A stretch of DNA of 64,000 bases from NCBI RefSeq assembly GCF_013623835.1, contig NZ_JABKDE010000007.1, positions 124,001 to 188,000 on the forward strand, written 5' to 3'. The position numbers and the translations under genes are program-made. Origin of the DNA: Brevibacterium oceani (GTDB lineage: Bacteria; Actinomycetota; Actinomycetes; Actinomycetales; Brevibacteriaceae). The notes beneath the pieces are model-generated. The model was not told the DNA's origin. It saw only the letters and a list, made by a program, of their open reading frames with translations, and made no database searches. Numbering within the stretch: the stretch's first letter is position 1; every line of letters begins with the position of its first letter. Shown one piece after another: positions 53,661 to 62,856 of this stretch.

Positions 53661-53988
53661 GACTGTGAGGCCTCGCTCTCATGGGACACCCGCCGGATGC
53701 GGACGCCTGGGACGGTGGATGGCCAGTGACTGGCCACAGACTGCGGCCGCCTGAGCGACCACTCGGTAAAGCACGAATTCATAACGTTTCGTGGTGAACG
53801 GATACAGACACTACCTGTCGAGTCTGCGAATTGGTATAAGACGCGCCAGGCAGTCGGTCGGATTCGCATTTCTGCGTCTCCCCCTCCTCGGCCGCAGCAG
53901 GGTGTCCCGCCTTCGGTGTGTCGTCTCGGACCGAGGAGGCCCCTCGGACGAGGAACCGCGGATGCGGATTCGACCGCGTCATCGGCGC
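53661..53988. other. Gene-free stretch upstream of TetR gene
   Basis: I see no gene in these 328 bp. The notable element is the 17-bp palindrome at 53720-53736. TATAAG at about 53836-53841 could be a plus-strand -10 element, but no coding region follows in that direction. Confidence 0.5.
53720..53736. promoter_or_regulatory. Perfect 17-bp palindrome, putative TetR operator
   Basis: TGGCCAGT and ACTGGCCA flank a single central G. It lies 60 nt upstream of the TetR gene start and is the strongest palindrome in the gap. Confidence 0.65.
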
Positions 53989-56661
53989 TCAGCTGAGGAG
54001 CCTGCGAGTGCCGTCGATGCGGGTCGGATCCGGCAGCAGATCCACACGGGCACTGAGCACATGCCCTTCGGCCTCCGTGGCGATCATCGGATGGATGACG
54101 AGTTCGAGGATCTGCGGGTGGCGTTCGACGAGCACCGAGAGCCTTTCGAGGACGTCGCTGAGCGGCTCGATGTTCATCGGGGGCAGGCCGCGGTAGCCGA
54201 ACAGGCGCGGGGAGGCCTTGACCGTGCGGATCATGTCGTCAGCTTCCCGGTCGGTGAGGGGAGCGACCCGGTGCGAGACGTCGCCGAGCAGTTCCGTGGT
54301 GTCCCCGGCCAGAGAGAAGGACAGCAGCGGCCCGAGGAGCGGGTCCTCACCGGCACGGATGACGCAGGGGACACCGTGGGGAGCCATGGCCTGAACGTCG
54401 ACGAGGGGATCGTCATCGCCGATCACCTGGGTGATGATCCTCTGCACGGCGGCGAAGTCCTCGGCCAGCTCTTCCGGCGTATCGATGTTCAGGCGCACAC
54501 CGCCGAGCTCCATCCGATGCCGCAGCACGTTGGTGACCGCCTTGAGTGCCACGGGATAGCCGATCTTCTCGGCGGCCGCGAGCCCCTCGTCGACCGAGGA
54601 GGCGGCGATATACGGCAGGACCTCGATTCCGTAGGCGCGGAGCAGTTCTCTGGTGGCGTCGCGTTCGAGCCGCACCGGTGTGCCCAGTGTCGCTCCGTCC
54701 AGAGCCGAGTCGATGATCGAGCGCACCGCTCTGTCGTCGATGTCGTCGAGTTCGACGTAGCGACCGTGGTCGGCGGCCCGCCAGCGCGAGTAGTCAGTTG
54801 CCCGGGCCAGCGCCCACACGGCGTCCTCCGGGCCGATGTAGCTGGGCACCGTGCGGGAGACGCGATTGCCGTCCTCATCCTTGATGTAGCTGGTCAGTTC
54901 GTCATGGACGCCCTGAATGCCGAGGAAGCAGGCCACCGTGGTCTTGTCCGACCGTGCGGCGGCCTCGGACAGCAGCGCGGCGATCTCCGACTCCTCGGCT
55001 CCCGCCGACGGAGTGAACGTGACGATGACCGAATCGATGTCGTCCCGGGCATACATCTCGTCGAGTTCGGCGCGGAAGGTCTGCGCATCGACCTCCGGGT
55101 GCAGGGCCACCGGGTCGGTGTGCACGTGCAGTCCCTCTGAGCGGGCTCGCTGCATGAGCAGCGTGCCCATCGCCGCAGAGTTGCCGACGATGCCCGCCCG
55201 TCGCCCTGCCGGCAGCTTCTGGGTGGCGAAGACCTGCGCTAAGTCGAAGAGCTGATGGATGGTGTCGGCCCTGATCACTCCCGCCTGTTCGAGCACCTGA
55301 TCGAGGGTGTTCGGGGCCAGGGAAGAGGTGCGCACGATGTGCCCGGGCGGCAGCTCCCTGCCGGTGAGGTCGGATTTGATGACGATGACGGGCTTGACGC
55401 GAGAGACCCTGCGCGCAATGCGGGAGAACTTCCGCGGATTGCCGATGGACTCGAGGTAGAGCCCGACGGTCTGCGTGGCCGGGTCCTCCTCCCAGTACTG
55501 GAGCAGATCGTTGCCGGACAGATCGGCCCGGTTGCCCGCCGAGACGAAGGTCGAGACGCCCAGACCGCGGTTCTTCGCCGCCGCGAGCAGCGCGGTGCCC
55601 AGTGCTCCGGACTGGCTGAACAGTCCGAGCGTGCCCGAGGCCGGCAGGAACGGGGCGAGGGAGGCATTGAGAGAGACGTCCTCGGCCTCGTTGACCAGTC
55701 CGAAGGAGTTCGGACCGACGACCCGCATCCCATAGGCCCGCGCGGTCGCGACCATCCGACGCTGCAGCTCGGCGCCGTCGGGGCCGGTCTCGGCGAAGCC
55801 GGAGGAGATGACGAGCACGGCCTTGACCCCGTGCACAGCGCAGTCCTTGACCACCTCGGTGACGGACTCGGCCGGGACCGCGATGACGGCGAGGTCGGCC
55901 TTGCCCGGCAGTGCATCGAGGCTCGGGTACGCCTGGACGCCGGCGATCTGATCGGCCTCGGGGTGGACGACCCAGAGGTCGCCTGCGAACTTCGCCGCGG
56001 TGATGTTGCGGATGAGCAGATGGCCGGTGGAATTGCGTTTGCGGCTGGCGCCGATCACCGCCACCGAGGTGGGGTGGAGGACCGTGCGCACGCTCAGGGC
56101 CTCGGCCCTGTGCTCCCGCGAGGCCTGCACCTCGATCGAGCGTGCCGTGGGATCGATGTCGAACTTCACGGCCACGACGCCGTCGTCGAATCCGCGGGAC
56201 ACCTCGTAGCCGGCGGCCTGGAAGACCTGGAGCATCGAACGGTTCTGGGGGAGCACCTCGGCGGTGAAACGCTGGATTCCCGACTCCCTGGCCGCGGCGG
56301 CCAGGTGCTCGAGGAGGATCGACCCGATGCCGCGGCCCTGATGGGCATCGGCGATGTTGAACGCGACCTCGGCCTCGGTGTCGGAGATCTTGTCGAAACG
56401 ACCCACTCCGATGATGTCATCGCCGATGAGCATGATCAGTGCGACGCGATCGCGGTGGTCGACATTGACGAAACGCTCGAGGTCGCGCTTGGGCAGCCGC
56501 GGAAGCGGGGCGAAGAAGCGCAGATAGACGGACTCCGGTGACTGGGCCTCGTGCATGCGGGCCAGGGCATCGGCATCGGCAGGAGTGATCGGGCGCAGAT
56601 GGGCGGTGCCGCCGTCGCGGAGGACGACATCGGCTTCCCAGCCGGCAGGATAGTTTTCCAT
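53989..56661 (-). CDS. Protein acetyltransferase, GNAT fused to ACS-like domain (PatA type)
   Basis: Protein of 890 residues. The N-terminal GNAT domain (about 10-165) has the acetyl-CoA loop DAHQGRGIGSILLEHL. The remainder resembles the NDP-forming acyl-CoA synthetase: CoA-binding VLHPTSVAVIGASRKRNSTG, LFSQSGALGTALLAAAKNRG, then an ATP-grasp region near the C terminus. The catalytic His of true synthetases appears replaced by Arg444 (RTSSLA where HTGSLA is usual), so this half is probably a sensor. GNAT-first order matches Streptomyces PatA; enteric Pat has it last. Such enzymes acetylate lysines, for example of acetyl-CoA synthetase. ATG 56661 has TATGCT 6 nt upstream (leaderless). Confidence 0.87.
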   Translation of the reverse strand: MENYPAGWEADVVLRDGGTAHLRPITPADADALARMHEAQSPESVYLRFFAPLPRLPKRDLERFVNVDHRDRVALIMLIGDDIIGVGRFDKISDTEAEVAFNIADAHQGRGIGSILLEHLAAAARESGIQRFTAEVLPQNRSMLQVFQAAGYEVSRGFDDGVVAVKFDIDPTARSIEVQASREHRAEALSVRTVLHPTSVAVIGASRKRNSTGHLLIRNITAAKFAGDLWVVHPEADQIAGVQAYPSLDALPGKADLAVIAVPAESVTEVVKDCAVHGVKAVLVISSGFAETGPDGAELQRRMVATARAYGMRVVGPNSFGLVNEAEDVSLNASLAPFLPASGTLGLFSQSGALGTALLAAAKNRGLGVSTFVSAGNRADLSGNDLLQYWEEDPATQTVGLYLESIGNPRKFSRIARRVSRVKPVIVIKSDLTGRELPPGHIVRTSSLAPNTLDQVLEQAGVIRADTIHQLFDLAQVFATQKLPAGRRAGIVGNSAAMGTLLMQRARSEGLHVHTDPVALHPEVDAQTFRAELDEMYARDDIDSVIVTFTPSAGAEESEIAALLSEAAARSDKTTVACFLGIQGVHDELTSYIKDEDGNRVSRTVPSYIGPEDAVWALARATDYSRWRAADHGRYVELDDIDDRAVRSIIDSALDGATLGTPVRLERDATRELLRAYGIEVLPYIAASSVDEGLAAAEKIGYPVALKAVTNVLRHRMELGGVRLNIDTPEELAEDFAAVQRIITQVIGDDDPLVDVQAMAPHGVPCVIRAGEDPLLGPLLSFSLAGDTTELLGDVSHRVAPLTDREADDMIRTVKASPRLFGYRGLPPMNIEPLSDVLERLSVLVERHPQILELVIHPMIATEAEGHVLSARVDLLPDPTRIDGTRRLLS

Positions 56662-56667
56662 GGTCCC

Positions 56668-56673
56668 AGCATA
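56668..56673 (-). promoter_or_regulatory. -10 box of a leaderless promoter
   Basis: TATGCT on the minus strand lies 6 nt before ATG 56661 of the acetyltransferase gene. Confidence 0.55.
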
Positions 56674-56762
56674 GGGGTCTCGGCGAGGTTGCGGCCGTCG
56701 GAGTCCGGAGGAGTCGCGACCGCGCTGGGAAGTCTCCGGGGGAGTGGGGCACAATGGAACGC

Positions 56763-57350
56763 ATGGCATTACCCGAGGTTCTCGTTCACGATCTGCAGTC
56801 GGCCGGCTACTACCCCCAGCTCACTCAGGGCATACTCGCCGACTCCCTCTACGACGAACCGGTGCTCGCACACTTCGTCCACATCGACACCCACGTCGAC
56901 ATCGAATCCATCCACCGGCACGTCACTGCGTTCGTCCTCACCGAGACCCGGTTGCTGTTGGCCCATGTCGACGACGACCCGAACGCTGCGCCGGGATCGA
57001 AGCCGCGCGCCGTGACCAGCAGCGAGGACATCGAACTCGATCGCCTCGGCACCGTCATGGTCGGGCGCACCTACGCCGATCCTGCCGCGTACGAGCCCGG
57101 CGACAAACCTGTCGAGGTCTCGCTCACCCTGTCCTGGGGCGCCTCGAAGCGGGTGGAGGCCTTCCCGGAGACCTGCGGGGATCCCAACTGCATGGGTGAT
57201 CACGGCTACGGCGGATCGATCTTCGCCGAGGATGTCATGCTCAGGGTCTCGGCCGAAGCAGAAGGCCAGTCCTCCGTCGACCGGATCGCCGACTTCGCGG
57301 CCAAACTGCGGGCCGCGGTCTTCCACGCCCGGCTCCGGTCGCGGCGCTGA
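56763..57350 (+). CDS. DUF5998 family protein
   Basis: Cytoplasmic protein of 195 residues of an actinobacterial conserved family (DUF5998). It opens LPEVLVHDLQSAGYYPQLTQ, has HVTAFVLTETRLLLAHVDDD and a small Cys pair (CGDPNC) followed by HGYGGSIFAEDVMLRVSAEA. The function is unknown. ATG 56763 is preferred over ATG 56754: a CACAAT element lies 7 nt before 56763, though it is a weaker -10 match than others here. The stop overlaps the next start (TGATG), so it is coupled to the phosphatase-like gene. Confidence 0.75.
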   Translation: MALPEVLVHDLQSAGYYPQLTQGILADSLYDEPVLAHFVHIDTHVDIESIHRHVTAFVLTETRLLLAHVDDDPNAAPGSKPRAVTSSEDIELDRLGTVMVGRTYADPAAYEPGDKPVEVSLTLSWGASKRVEAFPETCGDPNCMGDHGYGGSIFAEDVMLRVSAEAEGQSSVDRIADFAAKLRAAVFHARLRSRR

Positions 57351-58528
57351 TGAGCGAGATGACACCCGAATCGGCCGTGAGCGCCGACCTTCTGCGTCCC
57401 CCGGACTATTCCGGCCCCATCCTCTCCGATGTGATCCCTGCCGCGGCACTCAGCCTCGGTGCGGGTGGAATCTTCGACGACACCGCACGGGCCAGGGCAC
57501 GGCACTTGGGCATCGACCGGGAGACCCGCACTGCCGTCGTCGTGCTCATCGATGGTCTCGGTGAGAGCCAACTGCGTCAGTACAGTGGGTACACGCCGTT
57601 CTTCCGGTCCCTGGCAGCGTCCCGGCGGACTCTGTCGACAGGATTCCCCTCGACGACCGCGAACTCACTGTCCTCACTGGCCACAGGACGTCTGCCCGGT
57701 GGCCACGGAGTCGTCGGCTACCGGGTCCTCGACCCGGCCAAGGACGCCGTATTCAACCAGCTGACCTGGAACCTCGACGTCGACCCCGTCGCGTGGGTGC
57801 CCGACGCGACCCTGTTCGAACGCCTCACGGATGCCGATGTCGATGTCGTCAGCCTCGGGGAGGCGAAGTTCGCCGGTCGCGGACTCAACCGTGCCTCTCT
57901 GCGGGGCGGACGATTCCGGGCGTCCAAGACACTCGAGCAGCGCTGCGCTCAGGCCGTCGAAGAGGCGAAGGCTCCCGGCCGCCGACTGGTCTATCTGTAC
58001 TGGGGCAATCTCGACAAGACCGGTCACGTCCACGGTTCGAACTCTTCGCAGTGGACCGAGGAACTCGAAAGCGTCGACCTGGCTCTGTCGCAGCTGGCCA
58101 CGGATCTGCCTTCGGATTCGACGATGATCGTCACCGCCGACCACGGCATGGTCGACATCGACCACACCTGTCGCCTCGACCTCGCCGATGCTCCGGCGCT
58201 GCGTTCGGGTGTCCGGCACGTCGGCGGCGAACCGCGTGCGGTCCACCTCTATGCCGAAGCCGGCGCCGCGGCGGACGTGGCATCGGCCTGGACCGAGACG
58301 GTCGGGGACAGGGCGCTCATCCTCACTCGCGATGAGGCCATCCGACGCGGCTACTTCGGACCCGTCGACCCGCGGTTCCGGCCGCGCATCGGAGACCTCC
58401 TGGTCATCTGCCGTGACGAGTTCGCCGTCGTCGACTCGGATACCGAATCACCCTCGGCGATCGCCCTCATCGGACACCACGGTTCGACCACGGAGCGTGA
58501 GCTCCACATTCCGCTGCTCGTGGTGTGA
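57350..58528 (+). CDS. Alkaline phosphatase superfamily (nucleotide pyrophosphatase-like) protein
   Basis: Phosphodiesterase/pyrophosphatase-like enzyme of 392 residues in the alkaline phosphatase superfamily. The metal-binding opening VVVLIDGLGESQLRQY, the nucleophile Thr in FPSTTANSLSSLATG (about 100-114), VTADHGMVDIDHTCRLD and the final GHHGSTTERE metal ligands are all present. No signal peptide is seen, so it is probably intracellular. It begins at ATG 57350, overlapping the DUF5998 stop, and ends overlapping the methyltransferase start (GTGA). The phosphate ester substrate is unknown. Confidence 0.86.
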   Translation: MSEMTPESAVSADLLRPPDYSGPILSDVIPAAALSLGAGGIFDDTARARARHLGIDRETRTAVVVLIDGLGESQLRQYSGYTPFFRSLAASRRTLSTGFPSTTANSLSSLATGRLPGGHGVVGYRVLDPAKDAVFNQLTWNLDVDPVAWVPDATLFERLTDADVDVVSLGEAKFAGRGLNRASLRGGRFRASKTLEQRCAQAVEEAKAPGRRLVYLYWGNLDKTGHVHGSNSSQWTEELESVDLALSQLATDLPSDSTMIVTADHGMVDIDHTCRLDLADAPALRSGVRHVGGEPRAVHLYAEAGAAADVASAWTETVGDRALILTRDEAIRRGYFGPVDPRFRPRIGDLLVICRDEFAVVDSDTESPSAIALIGHHGSTTERELHIPLLVV

Positions 58529-59733
58529 CGGTGGCCGAAGACATCGCGGGGTCGACGATCACGTGGACCGAGGGCGGTGTGGAACTCTCAGCCGGGTGGC
58601 GTTCGGAGAACCGGTCCGCCGCGCCGACCCAGGTGAAGGTCATCGGGGATGACATCACCGCCGACGCTGCCTTTCGCTTGGCCCGGTCGGGAATCGGACT
58701 GCTGTGGCGCGGGGACTATCACAACGGGCGCCAGCTCATGCAGGCACTCGATCGGCGGTTCACACGGAATCACGCCGGCCGAGCCGGCAGCGGGCGGGGA
58801 CGCGGCGCTGCTCGAGGCGGTCGGAGGACCGGTCGTGGTTCGGTCCGAGCTGACGCGGCGGAGACCTTCTCAGCGGAGCGCGCCTTCAACGCCGAGCGCT
58901 CACGACTGCTCGGTCTGCTGCTCGTCGAACTCGGGGAGGGCTACGCGCTCGAGCTGCGTCGTGCTCCGGAGGTCAGGCCGGCCTGCGAAGCCGCTTACGG
59001 AGTCTCGGACGGGCCGATGTGCATGTCACTGACCGAGCTCGGCGGAGTGCTCAGCGCCCACCAATGGCAGCTGAGAGGGGTGGCCATCGACGCTCTGGGG
59101 GAGCGCATCCACCCGCGCTATGGCGTGTTCTCCCCGATTCGCGGTGAGTACGTCGACCTCGTGGCCACGACGCCGTTCGGGTCCGCACCCCCTGCGACGG
59201 CGTTCGACCTCGGAACGGGCACCGGCGTGCTCGCCGCCGTTCTTCTGCACCGGGGCATCGGGACGGTCGTCGCCACTGACATCAACCCGCGGGCCGTGGC
59301 CTGTGCGCAGGAGAATCTCGAGCGGCTCGGCTTCGCCGGATCCGCCTCGGTCGTCGAAGCCGATCTGTTCCCGCCTGGCCGAGCAGATCTCATCGTCTGC
59401 AATCCTCCGTGGCTGCCGGCCGACCCGACGTCCGCCCTCGAACTCGGCATCTACGATCCCGGTTCTCTCGTCCTACGCCGGTTCATCGACGGACTCTCCG
59501 ACCATCTCACGGACTCCGGCGAGGGGTGGCTGATCCTGTCGGACCTTGCCGAGCACCTGAGTCTGCGGACTCGTCAGGAGTTCGAAGAGTGCATCCGGGC
59601 CGCGGGCCTGCAGGTGTGCGATCGATATGACACGGCGCCCCGTCACCGTCGGGTCTCGGACGCCGACGATGCACTTCATCAGGCACGAAGCGCAGAAACG
59701 ACATCCCTGTGGCGACTGAGACGCAATGCCTGA
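58525..59733 (+). CDS. HemK-like class I SAM methyltransferase
   Basis: Protein of 402 residues. The N-terminal half (about 1-200) is a variable domain with a Gly/Arg-rich stretch (RAGSGRGRGAARGGRR, about 85-102). The C-terminal methyltransferase domain has the SAM loop FDLGTGTGVLAAVLL (about 226-240) and the N-methylation motif NPPWLP (about 292-297). The NPP[YW] motif points to methylation of an amide or exocyclic amino nitrogen in protein, RNA or DNA. It is the third gene of the overlapping DUF5998-phosphatase operon. The purK promoter lies inside the gap that follows. Confidence 0.82.
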   Translation: MTVAEDIAGSTITWTEGGVELSAGWRSENRSAAPTQVKVIGDDITADAAFRLARSGIGLLWRGDYHNGRQLMQALDRRFTRNHAGRAGSGRGRGAARGGRRTGRGSVRADAAETFSAERAFNAERSRLLGLLLVELGEGYALELRRAPEVRPACEAAYGVSDGPMCMSLTELGGVLSAHQWQLRGVAIDALGERIHPRYGVFSPIRGEYVDLVATTPFGSAPPATAFDLGTGTGVLAAVLLHRGIGTVVATDINPRAVACAQENLERLGFAGSASVVEADLFPPGRADLIVCNPPWLPADPTSALELGIYDPGSLVLRRFIDGLSDHLTDSGEGWLILSDLAEHLSLRTRQEFEECIRAAGLQVCDRYDTAPRHRRVSDADDALHQARSAETTSLWRLRRNA

Positions 59734-59827
59734 GTTCCGCTGACGGAGCGCAGATACCCGACGGCAGAGGGCCGACCGCTCGGGGTTCGTATGCTGAACC
59801 CGGGGATGACCAGCCCACAGCGAACGA

Positions 59828-59833
59828 TAGGAT
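59828..59833 (+). promoter_or_regulatory. -10 box of leaderless purK promoter
   Basis: TAGGAT lies exactly 7 nt before GTG 59841. It overlaps an in-frame ATG at 59832, which is therefore unlikely to be the start. Confidence 0.65.
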
Positions 59834-59840
59834 GACGAAC

Positions 59841-61034
59841 GTGACTTTTCCACGAATCGGCGTCATCGGCGGAGGCCAACTGGCCCGCATGCTCGCCCCA
59901 GCCGCAGAAGCCCTCGGCATCCGGTTCTCCGTCCTCGCGGAGACCGCCGACGCCCCCGCCACCCAGGTCATCAGCGAGGTGACCGTCGGCGACTACACGG
60001 ACTATCCGACGCTCAAAGCCTTCGCCGAGACCGTCGACGTCATCACCTTCGACCATGAACACGTCCCGCCCGAACACCTCGAGGCGCTCGCCGCGGCCGG
60101 CCATGCCGTCCGTCCGGGACCTCAGGCGCTGATCTTCGCCCAGGACAAGATCCGGATGCGCACGAAGATGGATGAGCTCGGTCTGCCGAACCCTGCATGG
60201 GCCGAGATCACCTCTGCCGCCGACGTCGAAGCCTTCGCCGCCCGAGTCGGATACCCCTTCATCCTCAAGACTCCCCGAGGCGGCTACGACGGCAAGGGTG
60301 TGCGCGTCATCGACAGCCTCGAGCAGGCCGCCGAATGGCTGAGCGAGGTCCCGCAGCTCCTCGCCGAGGAGAAGGTCGACTTCACCCGGGAGCTCGCGGT
60401 CATGGTCGGCCGGTCCCCGATGGGGCAGACAGCCGTGTGGCCCGTCGTCGAGACCTGGCAGCAGAACGGCGTGTGCAAGGAGGCGATCGCCCCGGCCCCC
60501 GACCTGCCCGCGGACAAGGCCCGGGCGATCACGGAGGCGATCCTCACCATCGCCGGCACGCTCGAGGTCACCGGCGTGATGGCCATGGAGATGTTCGAGA
60601 CTCCTGACGGCTTCCTCATCAACGAGTTCGCGATGCGTCCGCACAACACCGGGCACTGGACGCAGGACGGGTCGGTCACCAGTCAGTTCGAGCAGCATCT
60701 GCGCGCCGTCCTCGACCTGCCGCTGGGCAGCCCCGCAGCCAGGGAGGAAGTGTCCGCGATGGTCAACATCCTCGGCGCCGAGCACGAGGACCTCTACCAG
60801 CCCTACCTGCACGTGATGGCCCACGACCCGGCCGTCAAGGTTCATCTCTACGGCAAGGGTGTGCGCCCGGGCCGCAAGGTCGGCCACGTCAACGCCTACG
60901 GGCAGGATCGGGACCTAGTCCTCGCGCGGGCTCGCCACGCCGCGGACTTCATCGCCGGCGTCGACGTCGATCCGCATCCCGAGATGCCGACTCCCGCCGA
61001 CCTCGTCGCCGATCACGACGCCGACACCGCCTGA
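59841..61034 (+). CDS. purK: N5-carboxyaminoimidazole ribonucleotide synthase
   Basis: PurK of 397 residues, an ATP-grasp enzyme that joins bicarbonate to 5-aminoimidazole ribonucleotide in purine synthesis. The N-terminal VIGGGQLARMLAPAA, the ATP-binding loop RGGYDGKGVRV (about 149-159) and NEFAMRPHNTGHWT (about 261-274) are all present. GTG 59841 is chosen from the -10 box 7 nt upstream and from the family N terminus. purE follows 111 nt later, with a hairpin and a 14-bp direct repeat between them. Confidence 0.95.
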   Translation: MTFPRIGVIGGGQLARMLAPAAEALGIRFSVLAETADAPATQVISEVTVGDYTDYPTLKAFAETVDVITFDHEHVPPEHLEALAAAGHAVRPGPQALIFAQDKIRMRTKMDELGLPNPAWAEITSAADVEAFAARVGYPFILKTPRGGYDGKGVRVIDSLEQAAEWLSEVPQLLAEEKVDFTRELAVMVGRSPMGQTAVWPVVETWQQNGVCKEAIAPAPDLPADKARAITEAILTIAGTLEVTGVMAMEMFETPDGFLINEFAMRPHNTGHWTQDGSVTSQFEQHLRAVLDLPLGSPAAREEVSAMVNILGAEHEDLYQPYLHVMAHDPAVKVHLYGKGVRPGRKVGHVNAYGQDRDLVLARARHAADFIAGVDVDPHPEMPTPADLVADHDADTA

Positions 61035-61035
61035 G

Positions 61036-61071
61036 CAGGCGACCCGGCACCTCCTGAGGCCGGGGCGCCTG
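61036..61071 (+). terminator. Hairpin between purK and purE
   Basis: CAGGCG-a-CCCGGC pairs with GCCGGG-g-CGCCTG around a 10-nt loop, beginning 2 nt after the purK stop. It may reduce read-through into purE or act as a processing site. Confidence 0.5.
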
Positions 61072-61096
61072 TGTCGTCGGAGGCGATGTTCCACGT

Positions 61097-61134
61097 ACCT
61101 CCCGAGACGACGATTCGACCACCTCCCGAGACGA
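61097..61134 (+). repeat. 14-bp direct repeat upstream of purE
   Basis: ACCTCCCGAGACGA occurs at 61097-61110 and again at 61121-61134, 24 bp apart, ending 11 nt before the purE ATG. The second copy abuts the ribosome site GAAGGAAG. The pyrimidine run CCTCCC could pair with a Shine-Dalgarno sequence, or the repeats could bind a regulator. Confidence 0.8.
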
Positions 61135-61145
61135 AGGAAGCACAG

Positions 61146-61670
61146 ATGACCACAGCACATGCAGACTCGAGCCCGGCCGCCCCGGTCGGAATCGTCATGG
61201 GATCGGACTCGGACTGGCCGACGATGCAGGCCGCCGCCGAGGCGCTTGAGGACCTCGGCATCGAATCGAGCGCCGAGGTGGTCTCGGCCCACCGGATGCC
61301 CGAGGACATGGTCGCATGGGCCAAGACGGCCGCCGAGCGCGGCGTACGCGTCATCATCGCCGGAGCCGGGGGAGCGGCGCACCTGCCGGGGATGATCGCG
61401 TCGATGACCTCCCTGCCGGTCATCGGCGTCCCCGTGCCGCTCAGACACCTCGACGGAATGGACTCACTCCTGTCCATCGTCCAGATGCCCGGCGGTGTCC
61501 CCGTGGCCACCGTGTCCATCGGCGGAGCGAAGAACGCCGGCCTGCTTGCCGCGCGCATCCTCGGGGCCGGTGACGGCGCGGAAGCCGAGGCCCTGCGTGG
61601 GCGACTCGATGACTACCGTGACGAACTGCGGCAGGTCGCTCTCGACAAAGGACGTGCTCTCCGGGGATAA
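61146..61670 (+). CDS. purE: N5-carboxyaminoimidazole ribonucleotide mutase
   Basis: Class I PurE of 174 residues. It moves the carboxylate of N5-CAIR to C4, the step after PurK. Signatures are [25 protein letters not shown] and [15 protein letters not shown] with the catalytic His in each of the last two. ATG 61146 follows GAAGGAAG. It ends 37 nt before the acyl-CoA dehydrogenase gene. The purK-purE-fadE25 order is also seen in mycobacteria. Confidence 0.95.
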   Translation: MTTAHADSSPAAPVGIVMGSDSDWPTMQAAAEALEDLGIESSAEVVSAHRMPEDMVAWAKTAAERGVRVIIAGAGGAAHLPGMIASMTSLPVIGVPVPLRHLDGMDSLLSIVQMPGGVPVATVSIGGAKNAGLLAARILGAGDGAEAEALRGRLDDYRDELRQVALDKGRALRG

Positions 61671-61707
61671 TAGAACTACTTAACGATTGTTCAGTAGAAG
61701 GAGAATG

Positions 61708-62856
61708 ATGTTCGACCTCTATCGGCCCAGTGAAGAGCACGAAGAGATCCGCGCAGCCGTCCGCGATATCGTGGAGAAGAAGATCACGCCGTTCGCGGCC
61801 GAGGTCGACGCCGACTCCCGCTACCCGCAGGAAGCCCACGATGCTCTCGTGGAGACGGACTTCTTCGCCGCCCACATCCCCGAGGAATACGGCGGCATGG
61901 GCGCTGACGCGCTGGCAGTGGCGATCATCATCGAAGAGGTGGCACGCGGCTGCGCCTCGTCCTCGCTCATCCCTGCTGTCAACAAGCTCGGCAGCCTGCC
62001 CGTGCAGCTCGGCGGCAGCGAAGAGATCAAGCAGAAGTACTTCCCGTCGGTGGCTGCGGGCGAAGCCGGGTTCTCCTACGGGCTGTCCGAACGCGAGGCC
62101 GGCTCGGACACCGCCTCGATGAAGACTCGCGCCGTCCGTGACGGCGACGACTGGATCCTCAACGGAGTCAAGACCTGGATCACGAACGCCGGGGAATCCG
62201 AGTATTACACGGTGATGGCAGTGACCGACCCCGATGGGGCCCGTGGGCGCAACATCTCCGCCTTCGTCGTGGAGAAATCCGATGAGGGGTTCACCTTCGG
62301 CGAGAAGGAGCGCAAGCTCGGCATCAAGGGCTCGCCCACACGTGAGCTGCTCTTCGACAACGTCCGCCTGCCCGGGGACCGGATCGTCGGCGAGCCCGGG
62401 GAGGGCCTCAAGATCGCCCTGCGCACGCTCGACCACACGCGTGTGACGATCGCTTCCCAGGCCGTCGGCATCGCCCAGGGTGCCCTCGACTACGCACTCA
62501 ACTACGTCAAGGAGCGCCAGCAGTTCGGCAAGGCGATCGCTGAGAACCAGTCCATCCAGTTCATGCTCGCCGATATGGGCATGAAGCTCGAGGCCGCCCG
62601 GCAGCTGACCTACACCGCCGCGGCCAAGAGCGAACGCGGCGATGACGACCTCACCTACTTCGGTGCCGCGGCGAAGGCCTTCGCCTCGGATGCGGCCATG
62701 GAGATCGCCACCGACGCCGTCCAGCTGCTCGGCGGTGCCGGCTACGTCGTCGACCATCCCGTCGAGCGGATGATGCGCGATGCGAAGATCACCCAGATCT
62801 ACGAAGGCACGAACCAGATCCAGCGCATGGTGATGGGGCGCAAACTGATTCGCTGA
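61708..62856 (+). CDS. Acyl-CoA dehydrogenase (FadE25-like)
   Basis: Short/medium-type acyl-CoA dehydrogenase of 382 residues, the standard size. It has GFSYGLSEREAGSDTASMKT (substrate/FAD loop, about 122-141), VKTWITNAG, and IYEGTNQIQRMVMGRKL at the C terminus, whose Glu is the likely catalytic base. It oxidises acyl-CoA to enoyl-CoA, passing electrons to ETF. ATG 61708 is 4 nt from AAGGAG and is preferred over ATG 61705. Position after purE matches mycobacterial fadE25. A clear terminator follows. Confidence 0.92.
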   Translation: MFDLYRPSEEHEEIRAAVRDIVEKKITPFAAEVDADSRYPQEAHDALVETDFFAAHIPEEYGGMGADALAVAIIIEEVARGCASSSLIPAVNKLGSLPVQLGGSEEIKQKYFPSVAAGEAGFSYGLSEREAGSDTASMKTRAVRDGDDWILNGVKTWITNAGESEYYTVMAVTDPDGARGRNISAFVVEKSDEGFTFGEKERKLGIKGSPTRELLFDNVRLPGDRIVGEPGEGLKIALRTLDHTRVTIASQAVGIAQGALDYALNYVKERQQFGKAIAENQSIQFMLADMGMKLEAARQLTYTAAAKSERGDDDLTYFGAAAKAFASDAAMEIATDAVQLLGGAGYVVDHPVERMMRDAKITQIYEGTNQIQRMVMGRKLIR

